DNA from: Nocardiopsis terrae
GTDB taxonomy: Bacteria; Actinomycetota; Actinomycetes; Streptosporangiales; Streptosporangiaceae
Direction: 5' to 3'
Length of the DNA: 64,000 nucleotides
NCBI RefSeq assembly: GCF_014651695.1
Contig: NZ_BMXJ01000005.1
Coordinates: 124,001-188,000, forward strand
Part shown: one piece after another, positions 8,795 through 18,155 of the stretch
How the letters are laid out: the number at the start of each line of letters is the position of its first letter
How positions within the stretch are numbered: position 1 is the first letter of the stretch
Position numbers and translations under genes: made by a program
The notes under the pieces: generated by a model
Told to the model about the DNA's origin: nothing
Databases searched by the model: none
What the model saw: only the letters and a program-made list of their open reading frames with translations

Positions 8795-9030
8795 CATTCC
8801 CGTATACCAGCCGCCAATGGTACGACCGAGCTCTATCCGTCGCGGGAAGCGATGTCTTCGTCGAGGCCGGCGACCTCTACCGAGCCATCGCCCCGGGTTT
8901 CGCCGAGTACCTGTACGAAGAGGGGGTCGAGGCGGGGGACCCGACTGCCAAAGAACGATTGGCTGAGCTCCCTTCCTACGCCGAACGGCTCAAGATGAAC
9001 CTGGAGTTCTTCAACGGCGCTAGAAAGTGA
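8689..9030 (+). pseudogene. out-of-frame C-terminal part of the preceding kinase
   Basis: Read from 8689 in the -1 frame, the DNA encodes LGEDGEQKQDQWLRKAAKTG, then GDAPGMLLLSYEKSS, RQWYDRALSVAGSDVF and a helical end finishing NLEFFNGARK. This continues the TPR/Sel1-type repeat broken off in the kinase frame. Adding one C beside 8689 gives a clean join (GIHWDR then LGEDGEQ). The segment has no ribosome-binding site of its own, so it is best seen as the displaced end of the kinase rather than a separate gene. The cause could be a real deletion, a sequencing error or, less likely, programmed slippage. Confidence 0.6.
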
Positions 9031-9047
9031 CCTCCCCGAACGCTGAT

Positions 9048-9080
9048 CGGCCCCGGCCTTTCTTCGGGGAGCCGGGGCCG
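9048..9080. terminator. strong GC hairpin between convergent genes
   Basis: A perfect 10-bp stem (CGGCCCCGGC at 9048-9057 with GCCGGGGCCG at 9071-9080) and a 13-nt loop lie in the 70-bp gap between the kinase end and the minus-strand RelE-UvrD gene. The stem is symmetrical, so it can serve both directions. Confidence 0.65.
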
Positions 9081-9100
9081 GACGTTCTCCAGTAGGCCGC

Positions 9101-11485
9101 CTACAGCAGGGCGTTCGGGGGTTTGAACAGGCCGCCGTCCTCGAAGCCCTCCTCCGCGGGTTCGGGAGCCGGCGTGCTCTTCTCCGCCTGCGCGACCTGC
9201 TTCGGCAGGAAGCGGCTGGGCTCACCGTGCCAGGACACCACCAGCGAGTCCCTGGCCCGGGTGGCGGCGACGAACAGCAGCGAACGGGCCATCTGGAGTT
9301 CGCGCCGGTACCGGGCCGGGTCGCTGTCCTCGTACCGGTCCACGTTGGCGTTGGGCACCAGGCCGTCGGTGACACCGGCGACGATCATGTGCTGGTACTC
9401 CAGCCCCTTGTACCGGTGCAGGGTCCCCACGTGGACGGACTCCTCGTGGCCGGAGGGCGGCCCTTCGGGGCCCAGCGACGCGGCGCTGATCCCGACGCGG
9501 ACGAGTTCGCGCTCGACCTCGCCGACCATGTCCCGGACGGGAACCGCCACCGCGACGGACGCGAACTTCCCCTCGGCCCGGGCCTGCTCCCTGATCGCTC
9601 CGATCCTGGCGACCAGGGCGTCGATCTCGGCCGCCCAGGTGTCGACTCCGTGGAAGAATGGCCGGGGCCCGCGTAGTACTGAGCGGTAGCCGCGGAGCGT
9701 GTCGGTGCCCTCGTCGAGGTCGTCCCAGGTCTCCTCGCCCAGCAGGCCCAGGGCGGAACCGAGGATCTCGCGCGTGGTGCGGTAGCTGAGGGTCAGGCGC
9801 GCGGAGCGGCCGACGATGTTGATGCCGAGGCTGCCCAGGGACACCTGGTTGCCGTAGATCCGCTGGTGGGTGTCGCCCACAAGGAAGATGTCGTTGTCGG
9901 TGTGGTCGACCATCGCGCGCAGGAGGGTCCAGTGGGCGGGGTTGAGGTCCTGGGCCTCGTCCACGACCACGTGCTCGTACCGGAATCGCAGGTTAGCGAA
10001 GGACTGGTCCTGGTGGTGGAGCATCTGCCCGCCGGCGTTGGCCTCGCGCTCGCGGTTCGCGGCGATCTTGGCGGCGCGGTCGCCCTCCACCCGGGCAGCC
10101 GCCTCGGCGACCTGGCGGAAGGTCCAGACCCCCCGTTCCTCCAGACGCATGGTGAACCGCTCCACCAGCTGCCAGATATCGGCCCGTTGGGCGCGGCTCA
10201 CCCGCTGTCCGCGCCCGGCCCGGCGGGCCCGGAAGTACTCGCCGCGGGTGCGCACGCTCTGGCCCAGGATGACCTGGCTCCACTCGGCGTTGAGGAAGTC
10301 GGCGTCCCAGGTGCGCTCATTGAGTTCGGTGAGCATGTCCTGCCACTCCCGCGCGGCCTGCTGGTCGTTGATGGTGCGGCGGCGCTGGCGGCCCTGACCG
10401 CTCTCGCTGACGATGCGGGAGGCGAGCTGGTCGATGTTGACGACGTCGACCCGGTCCAGGAGCTGCTGTCCGCCGAGGTCGAGCAGGCGGCGGCGCAGGT
10501 CCGCGGCGAGGTTCTTGTTGAAGGTGGTGAGCAGCACGGGCTTGGTGTAGCCGGGGCCCAGCCGGTCCACCAGGTGCTTCACCCGGTGCAGGGCGACGAT
10601 GGTCTTGCCGGTGCCGGGACCGCCGCTGACCCGGGCCGGGCCCTTGTACCTGCGGTTGACGAGCCTGCGCTGGGTGGGGTGCAGGAACACCTTCCACGCC
10701 GCGAAGTCGTCTTCCAGGACCTGCTGGAGGTCGGTGTCGTAGGTGGTGACACGGGTGGCGGGGCGGGTGAAGGCGGTGTCGTAGTCGGTGGTGTCGACGG
10801 GCTCGGGGGCGGCGACCGGGCGGGTGACCTCCTCCATGACCTCGTCGAACCCGCGTCCGTCGGCGAGGGCGAGCAGGACCTCCTCGGTGTGCCGGGGGGC
10901 GTACTCGACCAGGCCGAGGAGCCTGCTCTCGGTGGTGATGGTCAGGGCGAGGGAGACCAGACCGTCGGCCACGCCGAGCTCGCGCAGCTGGTCCTCGGTG
11001 TAGTCGGCCAGCAGCGGACGAGGGGACTCGGGTGCGGGGCCGGTCTGATCCGGGCCGGATGCGGCCTCGGCCGGTACCGGTTCGGCCTCCGGCTGCGGGG
11101 CGGGGACCTGTTCCGGGGCGGGGGGCTCAGTTCCGGTCGCCTCCTCCGAGGCCACCACGTCGAAGATCTCCAGGGCGCCGGTCACCTGGTTGATGTCGAA
11201 GCGGTACCGCTCCAGGTGCTCGTACACCTGCCCGCGCGGGCGCAGGGCGACCAGGATGTAGTCCTGGTTCCCGGCGTGGAAGAGGATCGCGCGGTACTCC
11301 CCCACGCGAGCCGAGAACAGCCGCTCGCCCTTGAGCTGCTTGAACCCGTTCGTGGGGTTGGTGGGGTTCTCCCGGAACTTGTACTGGAAGTCGTACAGAG
11401 CCCCCTTGACGTTGCGGGGGAGCTTACGGATCTCCTTGTCGGCCTTGTCCAACAGCCGCAGTGTGGCCTTGTCCTGCATGCTCAT
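9101..11485 (-). CDS. RelE-like domain fused to UvrD/Rep-family helicase
   Basis: This is a 794-aa protein. Residues 1-105 have the RelE/ParE toxin pattern: an N-terminal helix (KADKEIRKLPRNVKGALYDF), then GFKQLKGERLFSARVGEYRAILF and ILVALRPRGQVYEHLERYRF. A Pro/Glu/Ala-rich linker follows. An SF1A helicase occupies about residues 250-770: Walker A GGPGTGKT near 288, Walker B VVVDEAQDLNP near 509, GDTHQRIYG, LSYRTT, GTLHRYKGLEYQHMIVAG and FVAATRARDSLVVSWHG. The helicase should unwind DNA 3'-5'. The RelE-like part could be a nuclease effector or only a binding module; its catalytic residues were not established. Its start overlaps the upstream helicase stop (ATGA), making it the last gene of the four-gene operon. 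Confidence 0.85.
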   Translation of the reverse strand: MSMQDKATLRLLDKADKEIRKLPRNVKGALYDFQYKFRENPTNPTNGFKQLKGERLFSARVGEYRAILFHAGNQDYILVALRPRGQVYEHLERYRFDINQVTGALEIFDVVASEEATGTEPPAPEQVPAPQPEAEPVPAEAASGPDQTGPAPESPRPLLADYTEDQLRELGVADGLVSLALTITTESRLLGLVEYAPRHTEEVLLALADGRGFDEVMEEVTRPVAAPEPVDTTDYDTAFTRPATRVTTYDTDLQQVLEDDFAAWKVFLHPTQRRLVNRRYKGPARVSGGPGTGKTIVALHRVKHLVDRLGPGYTKPVLLTTFNKNLAADLRRRLLDLGGQQLLDRVDVVNIDQLASRIVSESGQGRQRRRTINDQQAAREWQDMLTELNERTWDADFLNAEWSQVILGQSVRTRGEYFRARRAGRGQRVSRAQRADIWQLVERFTMRLEERGVWTFRQVAEAAARVEGDRAAKIAANREREANAGGQMLHHQDQSFANLRFRYEHVVVDEAQDLNPAHWTLLRAMVDHTDNDIFLVGDTHQRIYGNQVSLGSLGINIVGRSARLTLSYRTTREILGSALGLLGEETWDDLDEGTDTLRGYRSVLRGPRPFFHGVDTWAAEIDALVARIGAIREQARAEGKFASVAVAVPVRDMVGEVERELVRVGISAASLGPEGPPSGHEESVHVGTLHRYKGLEYQHMIVAGVTDGLVPNANVDRYEDSDPARYRRELQMARSLLFVAATRARDSLVVSWHGEPSRFLPKQVAQAEKSTPAPEPAEEGFEDGGLFKPPNALL

Positions 11486-14400
11486 CCCTTCGCGCTCGTC
11501 GTGTCGTCATCGCCGCCGGCGGGGTCGCGCCCGTCGGTCGCGTTCTCTCCGCCTGCGGTGAGGATCCGCGCCAGCTCGGACACCTCCCACTGGTCGGCCT
11601 CCCGAACGTGCCAGCCCGCCTCGGTGTAGGCGGCCTCGCCCCTGGCCTTGTCCTCGGCGTTGCCGATGAGCTCGGAGGAGAGCACGACGGCCACCTTGTG
11701 GTCGGGCCAGGCGAGTTCGGCGGGCCACATGCCCGCCCCCAGCTCGTAGCCGACCTCGGGCGCGGGGATACCGCGCCGCCGAAGCTCCCCGGCCAGGGTC
11801 TCTAGTCCGGGCTCGTCCGGCTCCATCAGCTCCGACACCTGAACCCACGCGGGGTCGACGGTGACGTCCAGGGTGTGTTCGGAGTGCTCCGGCCCGGAGG
11901 CGGTCTTCTCGGAGGCCATGGTGTCGAGCAGGGTGACCAGCCCTCGCTCGAGGTCGCTGGTGAGCACCCGGGTGCTGGTGAGGGTGTCCCCGAAGAGCTC
12001 CGTCACCTCTGTCGGGTTCATCGGCTCCAGGGCCAGGGTGCTGTCGAGGCCGTCGCCGCCCACCGCGGACAGCACCGACACGTCCAGGGCGTTGAGGGCG
12101 CTGAGCGCGAACTGGCCGCCGTCGCCGCCCTCGTGCGTGAGGAACTGGACCAGGTTGCCCCAGTACAGCCAGGCCTTCCAGCGGCGCTTGTGGTCGTCGC
12201 CGCCGCCCGCCAGGGTCTCCTCGCGGTCGTCCAGAACCGTGAAGGCGCTGACCGTGCGCTCGGCCTGGTTGGCGACGAGCACCAGTCGGCATCCGGCGTC
12301 GTCGGTGCTGCGGATCAGGACGCAGCCCGTGCCCCCGACCGGCCCGGGCAGGCGGTCGCCGCGCAGGGCGGAGGTGACGTGCGGTGCGATTTCGACGGCT
12401 CCGCCACCGGTCTTCTCGGCCCCGCTGGTCCGCATGATCCCGGTGACGGCCGCCTGGGACCGCTGGGTCCAGCGCAGGGGGTCGGGATCGCCCAGGTAGG
12501 CGAACAGGGTCTCGGCGGGGCTGTTCCAGACCGTCGTGTCGAGCTCCTTCGGGTCACCGCCCTGCTGCCCGTAGGACTGTTGGGCCTGCATGCGCCCGTT
12601 GGGACCGTAGGGCAGCCAGGCGGGGTGCGGGACCTTCTTGCCGTCCAGGTGGTCGAGGTCGTCCCAGTTGAGTTGGAAGACGGTGATGCCGTGGGCGCGC
12701 AGCCGGGCGCGCTTGTCGGCGTCGTCGGCGATCCGGTTGTGCTGGGACGAGGCGTGGTAAGAGTAGCCGTCCAGGTAGAGGGCGACCTGGTCGCGGCTGG
12801 TGTCGAGGCGGCGGAAGACCACGTCGGGGCGGGTGCCCTTGATGGTGTTCTGGAACAGCACCTCCCAGCCGATGACCTTCCCGTCATCGCCGATGAGGCG
12901 CAGAACGGCGCTGCGCCGGCAGTTGACCTTGCCGCCCAGTTCGAAGGAGCGGCCGGAGCCGGGGGTCTTGGCCCAGCGCTGGAGGGCCTGGAGGAAGCGG
13001 GCCTCCAGTTCGCTCTCGACCTGGTCCCACAGGGAGATGTCGTCGGTGCGGGCGATGCTGTCGGTCGCCCAGTCCTCCAACAGGTCCGTGAGCATCTCCT
13101 CAGACAGCGCCCGGTCGGCGTGCGGGAACTCGCGGTCACTGACGTGGGCGAGCAGGCATCGGTGGCAGGCGGCCCGGCCCTCGTCGGCCTGGCAACGGCA
13201 GTGCGCGACGACCTCGCGGGCGGCGGCGAGGATCTCCCGGATGCCCTCGGCTCCGGAGCGGGGGTTCAGGTAGCCGCTGCCGCCGGGCAGGGTGTCGTGG
13301 ATGACCAGGTAGCGCCGCTGGTGACCGGTCTCGTGGTCGGGCATGGCCGCGATGGTGGCGGACAGGTGGTCCAGGGCCCCGCCGTAGACGCGGGCGAGCC
13401 CGGCCATGAGCGCGGCCTTGAAGCTGATGATGCGCTCGGCGGTGTGCACGGTGGCCACGGGCAGCAGGATGCGCAGGGCCTCGGTACGCAGCGAGTGCGC
13501 GAGCACGATTTTCTCGTGCTCCACCTGGTCGCCGCGGCGCTGCGGGCACCAGGGGCGGTGGTAGCTGCGACCGGAGTCGTAGGAGCTGCCGAGGACGTTG
13601 CTGACGGCGTTGACGGGTTCGTCGAGGGTGGCGCCGCCGCAGGCCCGGCACACCTGGAACGGGGTGGGGGTGACCTCGTTCCCGGCGAAGGTGACGGTGG
13701 CGGGCCGGTTCATCCGCAGGGCTCCGAGGTTGAACCGGCGGATGACCGCCTCCCGGGTGAACTCCACGCCGAACACCCGGCCGGTGTGGCGCCAGGCTCC
13801 GGGGGCGATGGACTCCTCGGGGATGTCCACGGCGGTGGCGGTCTCGTAGAAGACGCGCTGGCGTTCGTCGTGCTCGTCCCGGATGAGGGCGTCGTCGCGG
13901 CGGTCGCGCGCGTACACCCGGGTGGGTTCGAGGACCCGGTACAGGCTGCCGCGGTCGGCGATGACGGCGCTGGAGCAGCGGGGGCAGGGCGAGGTGTCCG
14001 TGGCGGCGTCGTGGGTGCGCACGTACCCGCAGGCGGGGCAGACCCGCCAGTCCCGCCAGGCGGGCCGGTGCATCGAGCCGATGTCGAGGCCGTCGACGGT
14101 GTGCCGGTAGCCGCGCACGTAGTAGTGGTTGCCGGGCGCGAGCTCGGTGAGGGCCCGGGCGGTGGGGCGCTTGTACTCGCGGACCTCGCTGTGGAACCTG
14201 GAGTCGCTGTCGGCGCCGCGTTCCTCCCAGGTGAGGGTGGCCTCCAGTTCGGTGGCGCTGTCCACGAGGGAGTAGTTGGGCAGTACGCCGAGGTCGACCA
14301 GGGCGCTGTGGGCGCTGGTACGGCCGATCTCGCCGATGCGCCTGCGCACGGCGTTGCGTTCGGCCTGGAGTGCACGTTTGCGTCGCTTCTGCTCCGGGTC

Positions 14401-17400
14401 GGACTCAATGAGGGCGTCGATGGAGCGGCCGACGGTCTCCGCCCGCTCCCGCAGGTCGGCGAGGCGGGCCGCCCAGGTCTCCTCGGCCCGGGTGACGGTC
14501 TCCTTGAGGCCGACGGTGGCGTAGTGGCGCAGCTGGCCCGCGGCGACGTCGTCCACGTCCTGCCCGGCTCCGGTGAACAGGTCGAGGAAGCCGGAGACGA
14601 GGCGGTCGCCGTGCGCGAGGGCGCTCTCGGTGAACCCCGGGAGCCAGCCGAGGTCGCCGAAGAGGTCGTCGGCGCGGCCGGGCAGCGCCGGAACCCCGGG
14701 CAGGTCACCGCGGGCGGCGAGGTCGAGCAGGCGCGCGGCGTACTGGCGGCGCAGGATCTCCACCGCGGAGGGGAAGCTGCCGGGCGGGGCGATCTGCCCC
14801 GCGATCATGTCGAGTGGCTCCTCCAGGTAGTAGCGCTCGCGGGCGCGGCGGCCGACCAGGGTGAGCAGGAAGGCGTTGCCGGAGCGGCGCCCGGCCCGGC
14901 CGGCGCGCTGCACGTAGTTGGCCGGGCCGGTGGGCAGGGAGCCCAGGACCACGGCGTCCAGCTTGCCGATGTCGATGCCCAGTTCCAGGGTGGGGGTGGC
15001 GGAGAGGACGTTGGGGTCGGTGTAGCGGCTGCCACGCTTGAACGACTCCTCGACCCGTTCGCGCTGGGCGCGGGTGAGCTGCCCGGTGTGTTCGGCGGTG
15101 GTGATCCGGAAGGGCTGGGCCTCCCGGTACAGGCGCCGGTAGTAGTCGTGGCGGAAGCGGCGGTCCTCGTCCACGGTGAGGTGGCCGGTGCACCGGTAGC
15201 GCGGGCAGGCCACGGCGGCCCAGTCGCCGGTCTGGTCGGGGTGGGCGCTCTGGCGCCAGTTGCACACGTGGCAGCGCAGTCCGCCGGTGACCACCTGCTC
15301 GTCGTCCAGGAGTCGGACCTGGACGTGCCCGGGCGTGAGGCCGTAGACGTTGACGCCCGCGTCGGTGCCGGTGCGGGTGAGCACGCCCTCCTCGTGGAGG
15401 AGCTCCAGGAGGCGGCGCAGGTAGCGGGGCGCGGCCTCCGGTGGGAGTTTGAGACAACGCGTGGTCCAGTCCTGGTACCAGGTGCCGCGTCCGGTGACCG
15501 AGTCGAACTCGCTGCGTTCCTTGCGGTCGTCGGTGAGGAAGCGCGGGGCGGGCAGCCCTCGGGGGAAGGCGGGCATGCCGTCGGGGCGCTTGCCCCAGAT
15601 GGTGCCGAAGCGTTTGGCCCCGACGTTCTTGATCCAGGGGTCGAGCCACTGGTGGCTGATCCCGCCCCGAGTGCGCAGGCGTTCGAGGAGCCCGCGCACG
15701 TAGCCGCGGAAGACCGCCGGGGAGGGGCGGCGGCCCTCGATCTGGTCTCCGCTGTGCTGGAGCAGGTCGGCGGCCAGGGCGGCGATCCGGTCGGGTTCGT
15801 CCAGCCGGACCTGGGCGGCGGCGGTCCGGGTGAGTTCGAGGGTGCGGCCCTGCCGGGAGCGCAGCCCGAACTCCAGCACGGAGGTGAAGGCCAACCGCTC
15901 CCCCACCAGGTCCCACTCCCGGGTGCCGCCGCTGCTCTCCCCCGCGAGGAGGCGGTCCATCCCAGGCAGGTCGTGCATGTCCGGTGGAACCACGCAGGCC
16001 AGGTAGGCAGGGTCCTCGGCGCGGGCGACGGTGTCGGCGATGAGGTCGTTGAGGTCGAGCGGCGCGCCGGCGGTCTCCTCGTGGTGTTCGCGCAGCCGGG
16101 CGGCGAGCAGGGCGCGGGCGGAGAAGGTGTAGGAGCGGTTGGAGACGAAGCCGGCCCGGTGGGCGGCGTCCTGCACCGAGTCGCTGAACATCAGCGTCTT
16201 GGGGGGCTCGTCGTCGTGGGCGAGCTGGCCGCCGGTGAAGAGCTCGGTGACGGAGACTGAGGCGAGCGCGGCCAGACCCGAGCCGAGGAATCGGGTGCCC
16301 TGGTCGGCGGCGCAGGCCGGGCAACGGTCGTTCTCGGCGGCCCGGAAGGAATCCTTGGTGTGCGCGATGTCGGCGAGCACGAACACGCCGTCGAGCTGAC
16401 CGGCCTCGTGCTTGGCGAGGTCGGTGGCGGGGTCCACCGGACGCACGTGGTTTCCGGAGGAGCGCAGTACCAGGGTGGCGGCAGGGTTCTGCGCGGCCTC
16501 GGCGCGGCTGGCCCGGATGAGGGGCCGGACGAACTTCTTGCTGGCGATCGCGCCCCGGTACACCTTGTCCGGGTCGGTGACCAGGTCGGCCGGTGCGGAC
16601 TCCTGGGAGATCGCGGCCCAGCCAGAGCGGCCGCAGTGGCGGCAGTACACGGCGGGCAGGCTGACTCGGCCCAGGTCGGAGGTGGTGGTCTCCGAGCCGA
16701 GGGCGGGCGGGGTCTCGCCGTGCCAGGCGAAGGAGGGTTTGTCGGCGACCGCGCGCAGGAGCCGGGAGACCGAGCGGACCCACAGGTGGGTCTCGATGGT
16801 CACCAAGGGGCGGTCCTTCTCGCCCTCGGGGGTGTCCGGGTGGCGGGCTGTGGAGAGCAGCGCGATGTAGCGGGCCAAGGCCTCGGCGGTGAGTTCGGGG
16901 GTGCTGCCCAGCGCGCGGCCCCAGGCGTAGGCGCCGCGTTCGGGGAGCTCGTCCAGGACCTGGGCCATGGGGGCGACCGTGCCGTCGAGGGTGCTGAGCA
17001 CGGCCTTGGTGAGGATGTGCTTGCGCAGGAGGACGCCGAGCTCGCGCGGGCTGAGGTCGTCGCGGCCGGTGAACTCGGCCATGATCCGCCCCATGGCGGT
17101 GGGGTCGCCGTGCGGGTCGCGGATGGTGGCGACCTTGACCGGGTCGGGCACCGGGAGCTCATATTCGAGCTTGCCCATGAACTCGTCGATGGCCAGGCGG
17201 TCCTCGCCCACGACGGAGTCCGGGCCGAACTCGGTGCCGAAGACGGTGGAGGCGACCGCGCGGATCCGCTCGGTGGGGTCGTGGTCCTTGGCGGCGGAGG
17301 CTCCGGGGGCTTTGGGGGTTCCGAGGGTGTCGGGCCCGTCCTGGCCGAGGGTGGCGCTGGTGGCCACCGGGCAGATGTCGCCGAGCGGGTGGCCCGGGCG

Positions 17401-18153
17401 GGAATTGCCGGTGGCGGCGGCCAGACGACGAAGCAGCATGGCGACGTCGGTGCCCTGCGCGCCGTCGTAGGTGTGGAACTCGTCGACCACGACGTAGGTG
17501 AGGGCGGAGTCCTTCCAGAGCGGAAGGTCCTGCTCGCGCTGGAGGAGCAGGTCGAGCATCTTGTAGTTGGTGATGAGGATGTCGGGGCGCTGACGGCGGA
17601 TCTGGGCTCGGGCGGTACTCACCCGCCGGTACCCGGTCTCCGGGGTGTCGCCGATGTAGAGGCCAGCGGTGACCTGGGACAGGGCCGGGTCGAGCAGAAG
17701 ATCGTTGAGCCGCTGCGCCTGGTCGGTGGCGAGCGCGTTCATTGGGTAGAGCAGGACGGCCTTGATGCCGTTGTTCCCGGCAGCCCGCTCACGGCGGCAG
17801 TGGTCCAGGAGGGGAATCAGGAAGGACTCGGTCTTGCCGGAACCGGTGCCCGTGGTGATCAGGGTGGACTCGGCGGGGCTGTTGAGCGTGGAGAGGCGTT
17901 CCCATGCCTTGGCTTGGTGGAGGAACGGGCTGAAGCCGGGCGGGTGCCATTCGAGGTGATTCTGCCAGGAGTCGTCCGAGGTCCGGAAAGGCGTACGGAC
18001 CCGGAGGTAGGGCCCCCGGAAGATGCCCTGAGCGGGGTCGGTGAAGAAGGCTTCGAGGCTCTCCCGGACCGGTTCGTCAGCGAGCGCGAAGGTGGTGGAG
18101 AGGTACTGGGTAATGTTCCGCTTGACCTCTGCGGCGGCGAGCGTGGGCTGCAT
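11482..18153 (-). CDS. very large DEAD-type helicase with DUF1998 and C-terminal nuclease-like domain (DrmA/DrmB-like)
   Basis: The 2223-aa protein has an SF2 helicase N-terminus: Walker A TTGTGSGKTES (100-110), Walker B variant VVVDEFHTYDG, and SATLG motif III. A long middle section carries Cys pairs (CRHCGRSGW, CPACAADQG, CHVC). The second RecA domain lies near residue 1070 (SATPTLELGIDIG and VQRAGRAGRRSG). At about 1480-1640 a DUF1998/MZB-like part contains CRACGGATLDEP, DTLPGGSGYL and CRCQADEGRAACHRCLLAHV. At about 1750-1845 RPDVVF, YLDGYSYHAS and a DDADKRARLRAHG helix resemble DUF559/VSR-type PD-(D/E)XK nucleases, but the Glu expected before DG is Tyr. In DISARM the helicase (DrmA) and the DUF1998 protein (DrmB) are usually separate, so this looks like a fusion. 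DruE of Druantia is another large DUF1998 helicase. It is coupled to its neighbours. Confidence 0.85.
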   Translation of the reverse strand: MQPTLAAAEVKRNITQYLSTTFALADEPVRESLEAFFTDPAQGIFRGPYLRVRTPFRTSDDSWQNHLEWHPPGFSPFLHQAKAWERLSTLNSPAESTLITTGTGSGKTESFLIPLLDHCRRERAAGNNGIKAVLLYPMNALATDQAQRLNDLLLDPALSQVTAGLYIGDTPETGYRRVSTARAQIRRQRPDILITNYKMLDLLLQREQDLPLWKDSALTYVVVDEFHTYDGAQGTDVAMLLRRLAAATGNSRPGHPLGDICPVATSATLGQDGPDTLGTPKAPGASAAKDHDPTERIRAVASTVFGTEFGPDSVVGEDRLAIDEFMGKLEYELPVPDPVKVATIRDPHGDPTAMGRIMAEFTGRDDLSPRELGVLLRKHILTKAVLSTLDGTVAPMAQVLDELPERGAYAWGRALGSTPELTAEALARYIALLSTARHPDTPEGEKDRPLVTIETHLWVRSVSRLLRAVADKPSFAWHGETPPALGSETTTSDLGRVSLPAVYCRHCGRSGWAAISQESAPADLVTDPDKVYRGAIASKKFVRPLIRASRAEAAQNPAATLVLRSSGNHVRPVDPATDLAKHEAGQLDGVFVLADIAHTKDSFRAAENDRCPACAADQGTRFLGSGLAALASVSVTELFTGGQLAHDDEPPKTLMFSDSVQDAAHRAGFVSNRSYTFSARALLAARLREHHEETAGAPLDLNDLIADTVARAEDPAYLACVVPPDMHDLPGMDRLLAGESSGGTREWDLVGERLAFTSVLEFGLRSRQGRTLELTRTAAAQVRLDEPDRIAALAADLLQHSGDQIEGRRPSPAVFRGYVRGLLERLRTRGGISHQWLDPWIKNVGAKRFGTIWGKRPDGMPAFPRGLPAPRFLTDDRKERSEFDSVTGRGTWYQDWTTRCLKLPPEAAPRYLRRLLELLHEEGVLTRTGTDAGVNVYGLTPGHVQVRLLDDEQVVTGGLRCHVCNWRQSAHPDQTGDWAAVACPRYRCTGHLTVDEDRRFRHDYYRRLYREAQPFRITTAEHTGQLTRAQRERVEESFKRGSRYTDPNVLSATPTLELGIDIGKLDAVVLGSLPTGPANYVQRAGRAGRRSGNAFLLTLVGRRARERYYLEEPLDMIAGQIAPPGSFPSAVEILRRQYAARLLDLAARGDLPGVPALPGRADDLFGDLGWLPGFTESALAHGDRLVSGFLDLFTGAGQDVDDVAAGQLRHYATVGLKETVTRAEETWAARLADLRERAETVGRSIDALIESDPEQKRRKRALQAERNAVRRRIGEIGRTSAHSALVDLGVLPNYSLVDSATELEATLTWEERGADSDSRFHSEVREYKRPTARALTELAPGNHYYVRGYRHTVDGLDIGSMHRPAWRDWRVCPACGYVRTHDAATDTSPCPRCSSAVIADRGSLYRVLEPTRVYARDRRDDALIRDEHDERQRVFYETATAVDIPEESIAPGAWRHTGRVFGVEFTREAVIRRFNLGALRMNRPATVTFAGNEVTPTPFQVCRACGGATLDEPVNAVSNVLGSSYDSGRSYHRPWCPQRRGDQVEHEKIVLAHSLRTEALRILLPVATVHTAERIISFKAALMAGLARVYGGALDHLSATIAAMPDHETGHQRRYLVIHDTLPGGSGYLNPRSGAEGIREILAAAREVVAHCRCQADEGRAACHRCLLAHVSDREFPHADRALSEEMLTDLLEDWATDSIARTDDISLWDQVESELEARFLQALQRWAKTPGSGRSFELGGKVNCRRSAVLRLIGDDGKVIGWEVLFQNTIKGTRPDVVFRRLDTSRDQVALYLDGYSYHASSQHNRIADDADKRARLRAHGITVFQLNWDDLDHLDGKKVPHPAWLPYGPNGRMQAQQSYGQQGGDPKELDTTVWNSPAETLFAYLGDPDPLRWTQRSQAAVTGIMRTSGAEKTGGGAVEIAPHVTSALRGDRLPGPVGGTGCVLIRSTDDAGCRLVLVANQAERTVSAFTVLDDREETLAGGGDDHKRRWKAWLYWGNLVQFLTHEGGDGGQFALSALNALDVSVLSAVGGDGLDSTLALEPMNPTEVTELFGDTLTSTRVLTSDLERGLVTLLDTMASEKTASGPEHSEHTLDVTVDPAWVQVSELMEPDEPGLETLAGELRRRGIPAPEVGYELGAGMWPAELAWPDHKVAVVLSSELIGNAEDKARGEAAYTEAGWHVREADQWEVSELARILTAGGENATDGRDPAGGDDDTTSAKG

Positions 18154-18155
18154 GG

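Noticed and set aside
11875..16260. A 1461-codon open frame on the plus strand opposite the large helicase
   Set aside because: Its sequence is Gly/Ala/Val-rich without motifs, and it mirrors the third-position GC of the minus-strand gene, which has clear helicase motifs.
11482..18153. Druantia as the identity of the first defence block
   Set aside because: DruE is also a large DUF1998 helicase, but the SNF2 and RelE-UvrD partners are not Druantia components. It is kept only as an alternative.
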